A program made the translations under genes and the position numbers. The notes below the pieces were generated by a model. It saw nothing but the letters and a program-made list of their open reading frames with translations, was not told the DNA's origin and searched no databases. A stretch of 64,000 nucleotides of DNA from Clostridiales bacterium 1_7_47FAA (GTDB taxonomy: Bacteria; Bacillota; Clostridia; Lachnospirales; Lachnospiraceae), in NCBI GenBank assembly GCA_000155435.1, contig DS990262.1, positions 595,062 to 659,061 of the forward strand, given 5' to 3'. This document shows positions 34,580 through 43,672 of the stretch, in pieces; the stretch's first letter is position 1; the number at the start of each line of letters is the position of its first letter.

Positions 34580-36307
34580 ATGATGAAAGCAACAATGAAC
34601 CATTTGGAGGAAGTACACGCAATCTTTGATGTGCTGCACGGCAGGAAAGAAGCAGATTTACTAATGAAGAACCTGAACATACTGGATGTCCACGGTGAGA
34701 CGGTTTACAGCGGTTCCCTTTTAATTTACCACAAAAGGATTGTGGCGTTAAATCCGGATGAGAGCATTGTCAAGGCAAAAGAGGTGTTTGACGGACAGGG
34801 GCTGTATGCAATCCCGGGACTGATTGACTGCCATTTCCACTTTGAATCACAGCTGGCAAATCCGGTGGCCCTTGCAGAGGCCATGGTGCCCTGCGGCACA
34901 ACCACGATTTTCGCGGAATGTCTTGATATCCTCAGTTCAGCGGGCAAAGACGGCATCCAGGCAGCAAAGGATCTGTTCCATGACTATGACAAGCTTCCAT
35001 ACCGCCTCTTTGCATTTGCACCGGGAAAGAAAACGGATGCATCTGTGACAAAAGCGGTCCTTGATATGGAACCGGTCATCGGGCTGGGTGAATTTGAACA
35101 TTTTACATACAGCGCAGGGGATGAGGATGATTTCCAGAAGGCTGCATGGGTAAGGGAAAAAGGCGGATTCATCAATGGACACTGGGGCCTGACCGCGCTC
35201 CCGCAGATGACCCTTAATTATCTTCCTGCAATCGGCGTTACAAACAACCATGATGTGTGGAACGGGGATGATATTGCAAAGAGCATCCGCTACGGCTTCT
35301 GCACCCAGATTAAATTCGGCGTGGGCAGCAATGAGGTAATAAAGACATTAATCCGCGCCATTGTGGACCGCAAGTTCCCCACTGAGAACTTCACGCTGTG
35401 CTGCGATAACATTTCCATTGAGCGTCTGCTGAAAATGGGCCATATGGACTGGATTGTGTCCCTGTGCGCCGAGATGGGCCTGAATCCAATCAAGGCCATC
35501 AAGATGGCATCCCTTAACGCAGCCAGATATTACCACATGGATGACCAGATCGGTTCCCTTACTCCCGGCCGTTTTGCAGATATCGTGCTGACAGACAGCT
35601 TATCCAAAATCAATCCCCTGTTCGTATTCAAGGATGGCGAGCTGATTGCCAAGGATAAGAAGCTTCTGAAAAATGCCGACAATGATTACTCCTGCATGGT
35701 GACCAAGGGCGTTGCCGGGCTGGATGACCTGACTCCACAGCAGCTTGACCTTGTGCCCATGGAGGTATCCGAAGATAAGACCCAGGCAAAGGTATACCTG
35801 TTTGATGTGTACGGCAGGGGCCATGCCAAATTCTACCAGGAAATCTGGGTGCCCATGAAGGATGGGAAAATCATTCCCGAGTATGAGGGACAAAGGCTGA
35901 GCCGCCTGTCCGTGGTACGCCGTTATGCGGACGGCAGCCGCCATATTGTCAATGGCCTGTTCAAGGGCGTGACCGTTGACAGCGGGGCTGTGTGCACCTC
36001 CTTCCCGGCTCCTGTCCCCTACCTTGTCATTGTTGGAAATGACAGTGAGGAAATGTGCTTCTGTGCAAAGGAAGTAGATAAATACTCCGGCGCATGCATT
36101 GTGACCGATAATCAGGAAATCAAATCCGTAATGCCCATTGAGATTTACGGGATGATGGCCAATATGACCATTGACGAGCTGACCTCACATGCAGATGAGA
36201 TTGATGCTGAACTTGAGAAGCTGGGCAATCACAACGAGGGAGAGCCGGTTGTCAATAAGCTGTTAAGCCTGTTCATTTCCCTGCACCGTTTCCGTTTCAT
36301 GGAATAA
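34580..36307 (+). CDS. Adenine deaminase-like amidohydrolase
   Basis: 575 residues, the length of bacterial adenine deaminase (Ade). The metal-binding HFH motif is in PGLIDCHFHFES (near residue 87), followed by GTTTIFAE and, later, NHDVWNGDD and the SLTPGRFADIVL strand. The C-terminal half carries the VVRRYADGSRHIVNGL and SGAVCTSF segments of the Ade family. Ade converts adenine to hypoxanthine, but several substitutions (FECLDILS after the first motif) leave room for another cyclic amide or amidine substrate. AGGAGA precedes ATG 34580. It is controlled by the upstream LacI-type regulator through the operator at 34475 and is followed by a YczE-type membrane protein that may be its transporter partner. 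Confidence 0.8.
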   Translation: MMKATMNHLEEVHAIFDVLHGRKEADLLMKNLNILDVHGETVYSGSLLIYHKRIVALNPDESIVKAKEVFDGQGLYAIPGLIDCHFHFESQLANPVALAEAMVPCGTTTIFAECLDILSSAGKDGIQAAKDLFHDYDKLPYRLFAFAPGKKTDASVTKAVLDMEPVIGLGEFEHFTYSAGDEDDFQKAAWVREKGGFINGHWGLTALPQMTLNYLPAIGVTNNHDVWNGDDIAKSIRYGFCTQIKFGVGSNEVIKTLIRAIVDRKFPTENFTLCCDNISIERLLKMGHMDWIVSLCAEMGLNPIKAIKMASLNAARYYHMDDQIGSLTPGRFADIVLTDSLSKINPLFVFKDGELIAKDKKLLKNADNDYSCMVTKGVAGLDDLTPQQLDLVPMEVSEDKTQAKVYLFDVYGRGHAKFYQEIWVPMKDGKIIPEYEGQRLSRLSVVRRYADGSRHIVNGLFKGVTVDSGAVCTSFPAPVPYLVIVGNDSEEMCFCAKEVDKYSGACIVTDNQEIKSVMPIEIYGMMANMTIDELTSHADEIDAELEKLGNHNEGEPVVNKLLSLFISLHRFRFME

Positions 36308-36327
36308 TCAGGAGGAGAGGAATCTTT

Positions 36328-36990
36328 ATGGAAAAGAAAAATATCCCTTTGAGCCGCTGGCTCAGCTATCTGGCAGGCATTTTCATCATGAACACCGGTA
36401 TCGCCCTTACCATACGGGCGGGAGTGGGCCTCTCTCCCATCAGCAGCCTTACAAGGGTCATGACCGTGGTGTATCCTCCGCTTACCCAGGGCACATATTC
36501 CTTCCTCCTGAACTTTGTCATGTTCTTTGGGGAATTTGTGGTACTGCCAAAAGATTTCCGGCTGAAGAACTTCACACAGCTGATTCCGGCCATGATTTCC
36601 GGCATATTCCTGGACGCCAACCTGTATCTGTTCAGCTTCCTGACAGTGGAGAATTATGTATTAAGGCTCTGCCTCCTGGTACTGGGATGCGCGGTCCTGG
36701 CCCTTGGCCTGTACCTGATGATTGAGGCTGATTTAATCCTGATGCCCGCCGATGCATTCAACAGTGTGGTGGTGAAGAGGACCCGCATGAAGTGGGGAAA
36801 TGTAAAATCCATGGTGGACTGCGGCCTGCTTGTCATATCCGCTGTCATCGGCCTGGTATTCTTAGGAAAGATCATGTTCATACGTGAAGGCACCCTGATT
36901 AATGCCATTATCTGCGGTCAGTTCATAAAAATGCATACCTGGATTTTCAACCATTTAAAAAAAAGCGTTCCTGAAGCTGTAGTTAATTAG
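36328..36990 (+). CDS. YczE/YitT-type integral membrane protein
   Basis: 220 residues with five or six membrane helices. The N-terminal SRWLSYLAGIFIMNTGIALTIRAG and the PISSLTRVM and MPADAFNSVV segments match the YczE/YyaS-like family (DUF6198). Its function is not established; some members affect lipopeptide production and others are suggested transporters. It lies 20 bp after the amidohydrolase gene with GGAGGAGAGG before the ATG, so it is the second gene of the LacI-controlled operon and may move the substrate or product. A dispersed repeat and then a strong terminator follow. Confidence 0.82.
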   Translation: MEKKNIPLSRWLSYLAGIFIMNTGIALTIRAGVGLSPISSLTRVMTVVYPPLTQGTYSFLLNFVMFFGEFVVLPKDFRLKNFTQLIPAMISGIFLDANLYLFSFLTVENYVLRLCLLVLGCAVLALGLYLMIEADLILMPADAFNSVVVKRTRMKWGNVKSMVDCGLLVISAVIGLVFLGKIMFIREGTLINAIICGQFIKMHTWIFNHLKKSVPEAVVN

Positions 36991-37144
36991 GGCGTGTTTG
37001 AAACGTGCGTTCTGTCAGATGTGCGCCCTGTTTTGTAGGAAATCTGTTCCGATGAGGGAGGCGCGGGCTGCGTTGACCGAATTGAGACCAGATATGCCGC
37101 GAAGTGGGACATACAGATGGCGGGAATGAATGTTTAAACAGGCC
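36990..37144. repeat. MITE-like dispersed repeat, most complete copy
   Basis: About 155 bp with imperfect terminal inverted repeats (GGCGTGTTTGAAAC at the left, GTTTAAACAGGCC at the right). Related sequences lie at 21064-21157 and 33105-33220. No coding capacity is seen. Confidence 0.6.
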
Positions 37145-37168
37145 ATAATGTCCTGATGGAGGAAAGCT

Positions 37169-37208
37169 CCTGCCCCGGCGCCGTTTGACGGCCGGGGCAG
37201 GATTTTTG
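37169..37208 (+). terminator. Terminator of the amidohydrolase operon
   Basis: An 11-bp GC-rich stem (CCTGCCCCGGC / GCCGGGGCAGG, 11-nt loop) followed by ATTTTTG. Confidence 0.88.
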
Positions 37209-37236
37209 TGGTTTCAGGGATTCTATTGGGTATGGG

Positions 37237-37490
37237 ATATTAGGCAAGGGCTGCCAGGAGTGGGTTACTAGGCAAGGGCTGCCAGGAGTGGGTACTAGGC
37301 AAGGGCTGCCAGGAGTGGGTTACTAGGCAAGGACTGCTAGGTGTGGGCTACTAGGCAAGGACTGCCAGGAGTGGGTTACTAGGCAAGGGCTGCCAGGAGT
37401 GGGTTACTAGGCAAGGGCTGCTAGGAGTGGGTTACTAGGCAAGGGATGCTAGATATGGGCTGTCAGGCAAGGATTATCAGGCATGATGGC
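37237..37490. repeat. 28-bp minisatellite, about nine copies
   Basis: Contiguous copies of TTACTAGGCAAGGGCTGCCA plus GGAGTGGG (28 bp; one copy 27 bp), degenerating at the right end (AGATATGGG, then TCAGGCAAGGATTATCAGG). No unique spacers separate the units. It fills much of the 630-bp gap between the terminator and the ArsC-like gene; the rest (37491-37619) holds only a weak TATAAT-like region. Confidence 0.93.
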
Positions 37491-37619
37491 ATTATCAATG
37501 AAATCAATTGATGGATACCGTCCCGTCTGTTATAATGTGGTATAAAATACAGGCATTGCGCCATTTACATGGTAAAATGGTGAAATGCCCAAACAGGATA
37601 TAACCACAGGAGAGCGGAT

Positions 37620-37961
37620 ATGAACATACAGATATTTGGAAAGTCCAAGTGCTTTGATACAAAGAAAGCAGAGCGGTATTTTAAGGAACGGGGAATCCGG
37701 TTCCAGTCCATCAACCTAAATGAAAAGGGCATGAGCAAGGGTGAATTCAACCGGGTAAAACAGGCGGTTGGGGGTCTGGACGCTATGATTGACAAGGAGT
37801 GTAAGGATAAGGACCTTCTGGCATTAATTCAGTATATCGCGGCGGAGGACAGGGACGGGAAGGTTTTGGAGAATCAGAAAGTGCTAAAGACACCGATTGT
37901 GAGGAATGGAGCCAAGGCAACGGTGGGGTATCAGCCGGATGTGTGGAAGACGTGGGAGTGA
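37620..37961 (+). CDS. ArsC/Spx-family protein
   Basis: 113 residues of the thioredoxin-like ArsC/Spx/YffB fold. The single N-terminal cysteine sits in FGKSKCFDTKKAERYF, and the conserved LKTPIVRNG strand with cis-proline is near residue 90. It lacks a second CxxC cysteine, so it is closer to arsenate-reductase-like than to redox-switching Spx. Real arsenate reduction is doubtful because no ars genes are nearby. AGGAGAG precedes ATG 37620. The next gene, a 5-formyl-THF cyclo-ligase, begins almost directly after the stop, so they probably share a transcript. Confidence 0.85.
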   Translation: MNIQIFGKSKCFDTKKAERYFKERGIRFQSINLNEKGMSKGEFNRVKQAVGGLDAMIDKECKDKDLLALIQYIAAEDRDGKVLENQKVLKTPIVRNGAKATVGYQPDVWKTWE

Positions 37962-37970
37962 GTGCCGGGA

Positions 37971-38627
37971 ATGGATGGGAATAGGGAAAAGGAAGAGGAT
38001 AGGAAAAAAGAACTGACTAGTAAAAAAGAACTGGGCAGGAAACAGGAAGATAGTAGGAAAAGTCAGGAAAACAGGAAGCAGGAATTGAGGAAACTCGTGC
38101 GGCTCCGGGTCTCCGGCCTGAGCCAAGAATACTGTATACAGGCAGACCGGGCCATCTGCCAGACAGTGACTGGGCTGGATGAATATCATGAGGCGCGGAC
38201 GGTGTTCATCTTTGTGGGAACCAAGGAGGAAATTAATACCAGGCCAATAATTACCGATGCATTAAAGCAGGGAAAGCGGGTTGCCGTTCCGAAATGTATA
38301 TCAAAGGGCGTGATGGAAGCGTGCCTGATTGATTCATTGGACAATCTGGAGGCGGGCAGTTACGGCATTCAAGAGCCGGGGAATGATGCGGTGAGGGTGC
38401 AGCCGGAGGAGATTGACCTGGCGGTCATCCCATGCTGTACATGCAGCCATACGGGCAAACGCCTGGGGTACGGAGGCGGGTATTATGACCGTTATCTGGG
38501 ACGTGTGGCAGGAATGAAGGCGGTCATATGCAGGGAAAGGATCATGCGGGATGACATACCGGTGGAAGAACATGACCAGGCGGTGGATATGGTCATATCG
38601 GAGGGTGGAACCTGGAGGATGACATGA
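37971..38627 (+). CDS. 5-formyltetrahydrofolate cyclo-ligase
   Basis: About 218 residues. The family core begins near residue 35 (RKQELRKLVRLRVSGLS), and the ATP-binding/catalytic motif LGYGGGYYDRYL is near residue 168; KRVAVPKC and HDQAVDMVI are further hallmarks. It converts 5-formyl-THF to methenyl-THF with ATP, returning a dead-end folate to one-carbon metabolism. A very charged lysine/glutamate-rich extension of about 35 residues precedes the core. ATG 37971 is used; a GTG at 37962 directly after the ArsC-like stop is an alternative, with GGGAG at 37954 serving either. Confidence 0.9.
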   Translation: MDGNREKEEDRKKELTSKKELGRKQEDSRKSQENRKQELRKLVRLRVSGLSQEYCIQADRAICQTVTGLDEYHEARTVFIFVGTKEEINTRPIITDALKQGKRVAVPKCISKGVMEACLIDSLDNLEAGSYGIQEPGNDAVRVQPEEIDLAVIPCCTCSHTGKRLGYGGGYYDRYLGRVAGMKAVICRERIMRDDIPVEEHDQAVDMVISEGGTWRMT

Positions 38628-38722
38628 TGACATAAGGATGATTGAGGGCCACGGCTTTGCGGGATGCAGGGAAGCGGTCCTTTTTCAAATTCGTTTGCAT
38701 CATGTTCTTTTGCATTTGGGTA

Positions 38723-38751
38723 TTGCGAAATAAACAACTGTATGCTATACT
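38723..38751 (+). promoter_or_regulatory. Promoter of the ROK regulator / sugar operon
   Basis: TTGCGA, 17-nt spacer, TATACT, about 50 nt before the regulator start. Confidence 0.75.
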
Positions 38752-38800
38752 CAAGATAATTAGTAAGGTCACTGAACAAATTAATGGAGGGGGAGATTTG

Positions 38801-40003
38801 GTGAAAAAATATAACCAGCTTCTAATCAAAGATAACAATAAAAAACAGATATACCAGCTCATAGAGGATTTTCCCGGAATCAGCAGGACACAGATTGCGG
38901 AACAGCTCAAACTCAGCAAGACAACGGTTTCGGCCCTGGTGGATGAGATGATGCAGGAAATGTTTGTAATAGATGAAGGCGCATCAGAAAGCAACCGTCA
39001 GGGAAGAAAGCCGAACAGCCTTACTGTCAATAACAGTACCAATTATGTGATTGTTTTAAACTGGCATAAAGATAACCTTGAGATTGCCCTGGTGGATTCG
39101 GCCATGAATATTGTGCTGTGCAGGGAATATGACATGAAGAACACAGGAGATGCCCTGGCAGAATTAAAAGGATATTTTGAGGAATTCAGGGAAGCGCAAT
39201 GTGTGGATATCCATGTAATGGGCGTCTGCGTGATTGTACCCGGGATGATTGATGAAAAACATGATGAGATCATATCCGTGGTACTGCCCACGGAAAGCCA
39301 GGGAAATTATAAGATCAGCCGGTTGAGGAGTATGCTGGACGGGTATCCCCTGGCCATTTTAAACGACACGGCATGTTTTGCCTACGCGGAAACGGCCTTT
39401 GGGAAGCTGGATGGGGAGAACTACATTTATATTAACATCAATGACGGGGTTGGTGCGGCCATTATCCACGACGGCCATCTCCTTAGCGGGGCCAGCGGGA
39501 TGGCAACACAGTTTGGGCATTTTTCAGTGGACCGGAATGGATACCCCTGCGCCTGCGGCAATCGGGGATGTCTTGAGAACCAGATTGGAGAACTGGCGCT
39601 TCCAAGGCTGTTTGAGGAATTTGGTCTTGATGTGCCAAAATCATCCGGGGAGAAGCTGCTGTTCAAAGACCTGGCGGCCCTGGTGCGGGCAGAGGATGAG
39701 GATGCGTTAAAACTCATGTCTTATATGGCAGAGGATTTTGCATATGCCCTTTGCAATGCCATTACCTTGTTCCATCCGGAGCTGGTCATTATTGGAGGAA
39801 TAGGACGCAAGCTGGGAGACCGTTTTTTGGAATTGCTGAAGGGAAAGATGCAGCAGTTTGGTTTCCGCCAGTTCGTATCGGATGTGGATGTGGTTTACAC
39901 AAAGCTGGGGGAGGCATCGGTTGTCAGGGGAGCTGCCAAATACTATATTAACCGTTATTTTAAATTCAATGACATGGAACCTTCGCAGCTGTTTTGCGGA
40001 TAA
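38801..40003 (+). CDS. ROK-family transcriptional regulator (XylR/NagC type)
   Basis: About 400 residues. An N-terminal MarR-like winged helix (ISRTQIAEQLKLSKTTVSALVDEMM) is joined to a ROK sugar-kinase-like domain. DGVGAAIIHDGHLLSGASG and the zinc motif CACGNRGCLENQ (Cys-x-Cys-x4-Cys) are visible. Such repressors sense a sugar or sugar phosphate. GTG 38801 follows GGAGGGGGAG; TTG 38798 is possible. The longer upstream frame contains a hydrophobic stretch foreign to the family. It heads an operon of isomerase-like, dehydrogenase and ABC-importer genes, which it probably represses. Confidence 0.92.
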   Translation: MKKYNQLLIKDNNKKQIYQLIEDFPGISRTQIAEQLKLSKTTVSALVDEMMQEMFVIDEGASESNRQGRKPNSLTVNNSTNYVIVLNWHKDNLEIALVDSAMNIVLCREYDMKNTGDALAELKGYFEEFREAQCVDIHVMGVCVIVPGMIDEKHDEIISVVLPTESQGNYKISRLRSMLDGYPLAILNDTACFAYAETAFGKLDGENYIYININDGVGAAIIHDGHLLSGASGMATQFGHFSVDRNGYPCACGNRGCLENQIGELALPRLFEEFGLDVPKSSGEKLLFKDLAALVRAEDEDALKLMSYMAEDFAYALCNAITLFHPELVIIGGIGRKLGDRFLELLKGKMQQFGFRQFVSDVDVVYTKLGEASVVRGAAKYYINRYFKFNDMEPSQLFCG

Positions 40004-40035
40004 TGATGTGGATTGACAGGTAAAGGAGGAAGCCT

Positions 40036-40857
40036 ATGAAACCATTGGGAATTGCAGTCATTATGGGGGAAGACCTTAAGGAGACCCTCCGCTGGGCAAA
40101 GGACAGCGGTTTTCATAACTGCCAGCTGCAGCTTTGGGATATGTCCCATCTGTGCAGGGAACATGCAGGGTATGTTAAGGACCTTCTGGAACAATTAGAT
40201 ATGGAGGCAACCGGACTGTGGTGCGGCTGGCACGGTCCGGTTAAATGGGACTTTGCCGAAGGCCCTTCCATTCTGGGAATTGTTCCGCCGGAATACAGGT
40301 CATCCCGTGTGAAGAACCTGTTGGATGGGGCAGAATATGCCAGGATACTCGGAATCAGGGATATCATTACCCACCTTGGTTTTGTTCCTACTAACTGCAG
40401 GGACGTGAATTACACAGGTGTGGTAAGTGCGCTGAGATATATTACATCGGAACTGAAAAAGCATGGGCAGAATTTCTTAATGGAAACAGGACAGGAACCG
40501 CCAATCGTGCTCCGGCGCCTGATTGAGGATGTGGGAAGCGACAATCTGTTTGTTAATTATGACCCCGCCAACCTCATGATGTACGGCAATGCCAATCCGG
40601 TGGATGGCCTGGACGTATTGGGACAATATGTGCGCAGCGTACATGCAAAGGATGGGAGCTATCCTGAAAAAGGATATGAGCTAGGATGTGAGTATCCCAT
40701 TGGAAAAGGTAAGGTGGATTTCCCCAGGTTCATAAGGAAGCTGAAGGAGATTGGATATAACGGTCCTATTTCCGTGGAATATGAGATAGAAGCCGGCAAT
40801 GAGAGACAAAAGCAGGAGATTATCGATGGGAAGGAATATTTAGAGAGCATATTGTAA
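40036..40857 (+). CDS. Sugar phosphate isomerase/epimerase (xylose-isomerase-like TIM barrel)
   Basis: 273 residues of the AP-endonuclease-2/IolE-like TIM barrel family. Metal-ligand candidates are the Glu in NFLMETGQEPP, the Asp in LFVNYDPANLMMYG, the His in VRSVHAKDG, and the late Glu in ISVEYEIE. These enzymes isomerise or epimerise sugars, inosose or keto-sugars. Thirty-two bp separate it from the ROK gene, with AAAGGAGG before the ATG. With the Gfo/Idh/MocA enzyme that follows it resembles cyclitol or amino-sugar degradation sets, but the substrate is not determined. Confidence 0.88.
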   Translation: MKPLGIAVIMGEDLKETLRWAKDSGFHNCQLQLWDMSHLCREHAGYVKDLLEQLDMEATGLWCGWHGPVKWDFAEGPSILGIVPPEYRSSRVKNLLDGAEYARILGIRDIITHLGFVPTNCRDVNYTGVVSALRYITSELKKHGQNFLMETGQEPPIVLRRLIEDVGSDNLFVNYDPANLMMYGNANPVDGLDVLGQYVRSVHAKDGSYPEKGYELGCEYPIGKGKVDFPRFIRKLKEIGYNGPISVEYEIEAGNERQKQEIIDGKEYLESIL

Positions 40858-40903
40858 GGATTTTGACAGCATATTCCAACGGACATGATTGTGGAGGTTA
40901 TTT

Positions 40904-41896
40904 ATGAAGGTGGCTATATGGGGTGCCGGGAAGATGGGACAGGTTCATGGCCAGGCCTATAAAGGGATGGGAAACGATGTTGAGATAGCATATATAGTTG
41001 AACGGGATGTGGGAAAGGCGGCTGAATTTTCTGAGAGGTTCCGGTGCAGGGCCATAGACAGCCTGAGCGGGCTGGAGGGAAAACAGGTAGATGTGATTGA
41101 CATATGCCTTCCAACATATCTGCACAGGGAAGCCATTGAGCAGGCCATGGACATATGTGACTATATATTCTGCGAAAAGCCGGTATGCCTGACAAAGGAT
41201 GATTATTATGAACTCTGCCGCATTGCAGATACAAAGACATGCCATCTGATGGTGGGCCAGGTCCTTAGGTTCTGGAATGGGTATGTGAAGGCCAGGGAAA
41301 TGGTACTTGACGGCGAGATTGGTAAACCAAGGCTGATTACATGTTTCAGGAGACAGAAGATGCCTTCCTGGTCAAAGGGAAACTGGCTTATGGACAACAG
41401 ACAGAGCGGCGGGCTGCTGATGGATCTGTGCATACATGATATAGACTATCTATACTGGCTGCTGGGAACACCGGAACAGGTGTCCTGTAAAATCGTGGAG
41501 AGGGAGGAGACAACCCTTCATGGAATCCTCAACATAGTATATGGCTGCTGCTGCGCCAATGTGGTGGGTTCCTGGGGAATGCCCGAAGGATTCCATGACG
41601 GGGGCCTGGAGTCCCTGCTGGAGATTGTGGGGGACACCGGGATGATTACATATTCCGGAGGCGATTGTCTGGAATTAATCCGCGGAAATGAAAAGCAGTG
41701 CATCAATCTGGAACATGAGGATGGGTATGAAGAAGAGCTTAAATATTTCGTGGAATGTGTAAAATGCCATAAGGAGCCAGAACAGTCAAACCTGGTCTCT
41801 GTTGAAGGTACCATGAAAATATTATGGGCTGCGAAAGAGGCTGCGGATTCGAGGCAGTTTATTTCAATCGATGCCAGTCAGCTGTGTAAGCAATAG
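40904..41896 (+). CDS. Gfo/Idh/MocA-family NAD(P)-dependent dehydrogenase
   Basis: 330 residues. The N-terminal Rossmann fold opens with KVAIWGAGKMGQVHGQAY, and the family motif EKP (YIFCEKPVCL) is near residue 91. The C-terminal catalytic domain includes GGLLMDLCIHDIDYLYWLLG with the characteristic His-Asp. It oxidises or reduces a sugar or cyclitol at the cost of NAD(P)(H). ATG 40904 has GGAGG 6 nt upstream; a TTG at 40889 is not favoured. It sits between the isomerase-like and ABC permease genes and likely acts on the imported sugar. Confidence 0.9.
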   Translation: MKVAIWGAGKMGQVHGQAYKGMGNDVEIAYIVERDVGKAAEFSERFRCRAIDSLSGLEGKQVDVIDICLPTYLHREAIEQAMDICDYIFCEKPVCLTKDDYYELCRIADTKTCHLMVGQVLRFWNGYVKAREMVLDGEIGKPRLITCFRRQKMPSWSKGNWLMDNRQSGGLLMDLCIHDIDYLYWLLGTPEQVSCKIVEREETTLHGILNIVYGCCCANVVGSWGMPEGFHDGGLESLLEIVGDTGMITYSGGDCLELIRGNEKQCINLEHEDGYEEELKYFVECVKCHKEPEQSNLVSVEGTMKILWAAKEAADSRQFISIDASQLCKQ

Positions 41897-41914
41897 AAAG
41901 AGGGATTGGGCAAT

Positions 41915-42799
41915 ATGATGAAACGTTATATTAAGAAAAAGCCATATATACCGTATATTGCACCAGCCATGGCCATCATGACGGTACTGACGGTATTTCC
42001 GACGGTTTTCCTGTACCTTATCAGTATTACGGATTATCAGCTGGGGTGGGATCTGGGGCGTGTCCGTCTGGTCTGGTTTGATAATTACATCCGCCTGTTC
42101 TCCGGCAGGGACCCTGACTTCTGGAATGCTGTCTATATCAGCCTTAAATTCATGGTCATTACAACAGGAATTGAGATGGTGCTTGGGTTTATGATTGGTA
42201 AACTGCTGTGCGATTCGGAGTTCAAGCTGAAGCCGGTCATATTTGCCATATTAATCATACCAATTGTGATGACGCCCAGCATTGCTGGAAATATATGGAA
42301 ATTAATGTTGAATTCAGAATATGGAATTGTAAATTATTTCCTGAATCTGGTGGGCATATCAAATGTAACGTGGCTGGACGCCAATCTGTCATTTACATCT
42401 GTCGTCCTGGCGGATGTCTGGCAATGGACACCGTTTGTATCTTTAATCAGCTATGCAGGACTGTGCTCATTGCCTGCGGATCAGTATGAGGCGGCCAGGA
42501 TTGACGGCGGCAACGCATTCCAGCTGTTCCGCTATATAACGCTTCCGTCACTCCGGCCATTGATTTTCCTGACCTTGATATTCAGGACCATAGACTCGCT
42601 GAAGATATATGACATGCCGTTTGTCCTGACCCAGGGCGGTCCGGGAAATTCTACGGAATTCCTCAGCCTGCATATTTACAGGCTGGCAAATGCACAGAAC
42701 GGATTGATTGGAAGGGCGGCTGCCAATGCCATCATACTGATGGTTATCTCCACCATGGTCAGCAAGCTCCTGATCCATTACCAGAGAAAGGGGGACTAA
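41915..42799 (+). CDS. ABC sugar transporter permease (MalF/UgpA type)
   Basis: About 294 residues with six membrane helices and the EAA loop (YEAARIDGGNAFQLFRYITLPSLRP) that contacts the ATPase. The N-terminus is basic (MKRYIKKKPYIPYI). It forms the inner-membrane channel with the next gene's product. ATG 41915 has AGAGGG at 10 nt; TTG 41906 is an alternative. No ATPase gene is in the operon, so a shared MsmK-type ATPase elsewhere must energise it, as is common in Firmicutes. Confidence 0.92.
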   Translation: MMKRYIKKKPYIPYIAPAMAIMTVLTVFPTVFLYLISITDYQLGWDLGRVRLVWFDNYIRLFSGRDPDFWNAVYISLKFMVITTGIEMVLGFMIGKLLCDSEFKLKPVIFAILIIPIVMTPSIAGNIWKLMLNSEYGIVNYFLNLVGISNVTWLDANLSFTSVVLADVWQWTPFVSLISYAGLCSLPADQYEAARIDGGNAFQLFRYITLPSLRPLIFLTLIFRTIDSLKIYDMPFVLTQGGPGNSTEFLSLHIYRLANAQNGLIGRAAANAIILMVISTMVSKLLIHYQRKGD

Positions 42800-42802
42800 G
42801 CC

Positions 42803-43639
42803 GTGAAGATGAGCAGAAAAAACAAAAGGGCTTTTCTTGGAATCGGAAAAGGAATCATCTTTTTCATTGTATGCCTGTTTTTTATAGCTCCCTATCTGTG
42901 GATGGTATTAATCAGCCTGAAACCGCGTGTGGATATTTTTGACCCGGGAAAGTTTATATTCCAGCCAACCCTGGAGAACTATGCCAGTATCATAAAGAAT
43001 GCCCATATACTGGATTATTTTGCCAACAGCGCTGTGGTATCTGTGGTTTCTACCATTGTATCCCTGGTAATCGGTTCCTTTGCAGCATATGGATTCGCAA
43101 GATTTAACTGGAAGAAAAGGGAGAACACTGCTTTTCTGGTCTTAAGCCAGAGGATGCTGCCGGCCATGGCCATTGTAATCCCATACTTCCTGATGGCAAT
43201 GGCGGCCAGGCTTCTTGATACCCGGGTGATACTGATAATCTGTTACCTGCTGTTTAACATACCGTTCACAATCCTTATGATGCGTGGTTTCTTTGAAGAC
43301 ATACCAATGGAGATTGAGGAGGCCGGTAAGATTGACGGGTGCAATGGACTTCAGGTTTTCAAAGAGCTGATACTGCCGCTGTCCCTTCCCGGACTGACAG
43401 CAACGGCAATATTCTGCCTTATTAATTCCTGGAACGAATTTGTCTTTGCAAACTTCCTTACCAGTGTAAATGCCAAGACAGTTCCTACCTCTGTCATGCT
43501 TTTCTTGTCCGTGTCAGGGACAAAATGGGGAGAGATGGCAGCGACCGGCGTACTTTCCAGTCTTCCGGTAATCCTCTTTGGGATAATTGTCCAGAAATAT
43601 ATGATACGCGGCTTAACATTCGGAGCAGTGAAGGGTTAA
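42803..43639 (+). CDS. ABC sugar transporter permease (MalG/UgpE type)
   Basis: 278 residues, six membrane helices, with the EAA motif EIEEAGKIDGCNGLQVFKELILPLSLPG near residue 180 and the family C-terminus (MIRGLTFGAVKG). It pairs with the preceding permease. GTG 42803 has AAGGGGG 8 nt upstream and starts 4 nt after the previous stop; ATG 42809 is the alternative. The C-terminal signature is typical of carbohydrate uptake family 1 permeases. Confidence 0.92.
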   Translation: MKMSRKNKRAFLGIGKGIIFFIVCLFFIAPYLWMVLISLKPRVDIFDPGKFIFQPTLENYASIIKNAHILDYFANSAVVSVVSTIVSLVIGSFAAYGFARFNWKKRENTAFLVLSQRMLPAMAIVIPYFLMAMAARLLDTRVILIICYLLFNIPFTILMMRGFFEDIPMEIEEAGKIDGCNGLQVFKELILPLSLPGLTATAIFCLINSWNEFVFANFLTSVNAKTVPTSVMLFLSVSGTKWGEMAATGVLSSLPVILFGIIVQKYMIRGLTFGAVKG

Positions 43640-43672
43640 TAAATGTAATTTTAAAAATAAGGAGGAAATGCT

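Noticed and set aside
37237-37490. Possible CRISPR array because of regular 28-bp repeats
   Set aside because: The units are contiguous with no unique spacers and no cas genes are nearby; it is a minisatellite.
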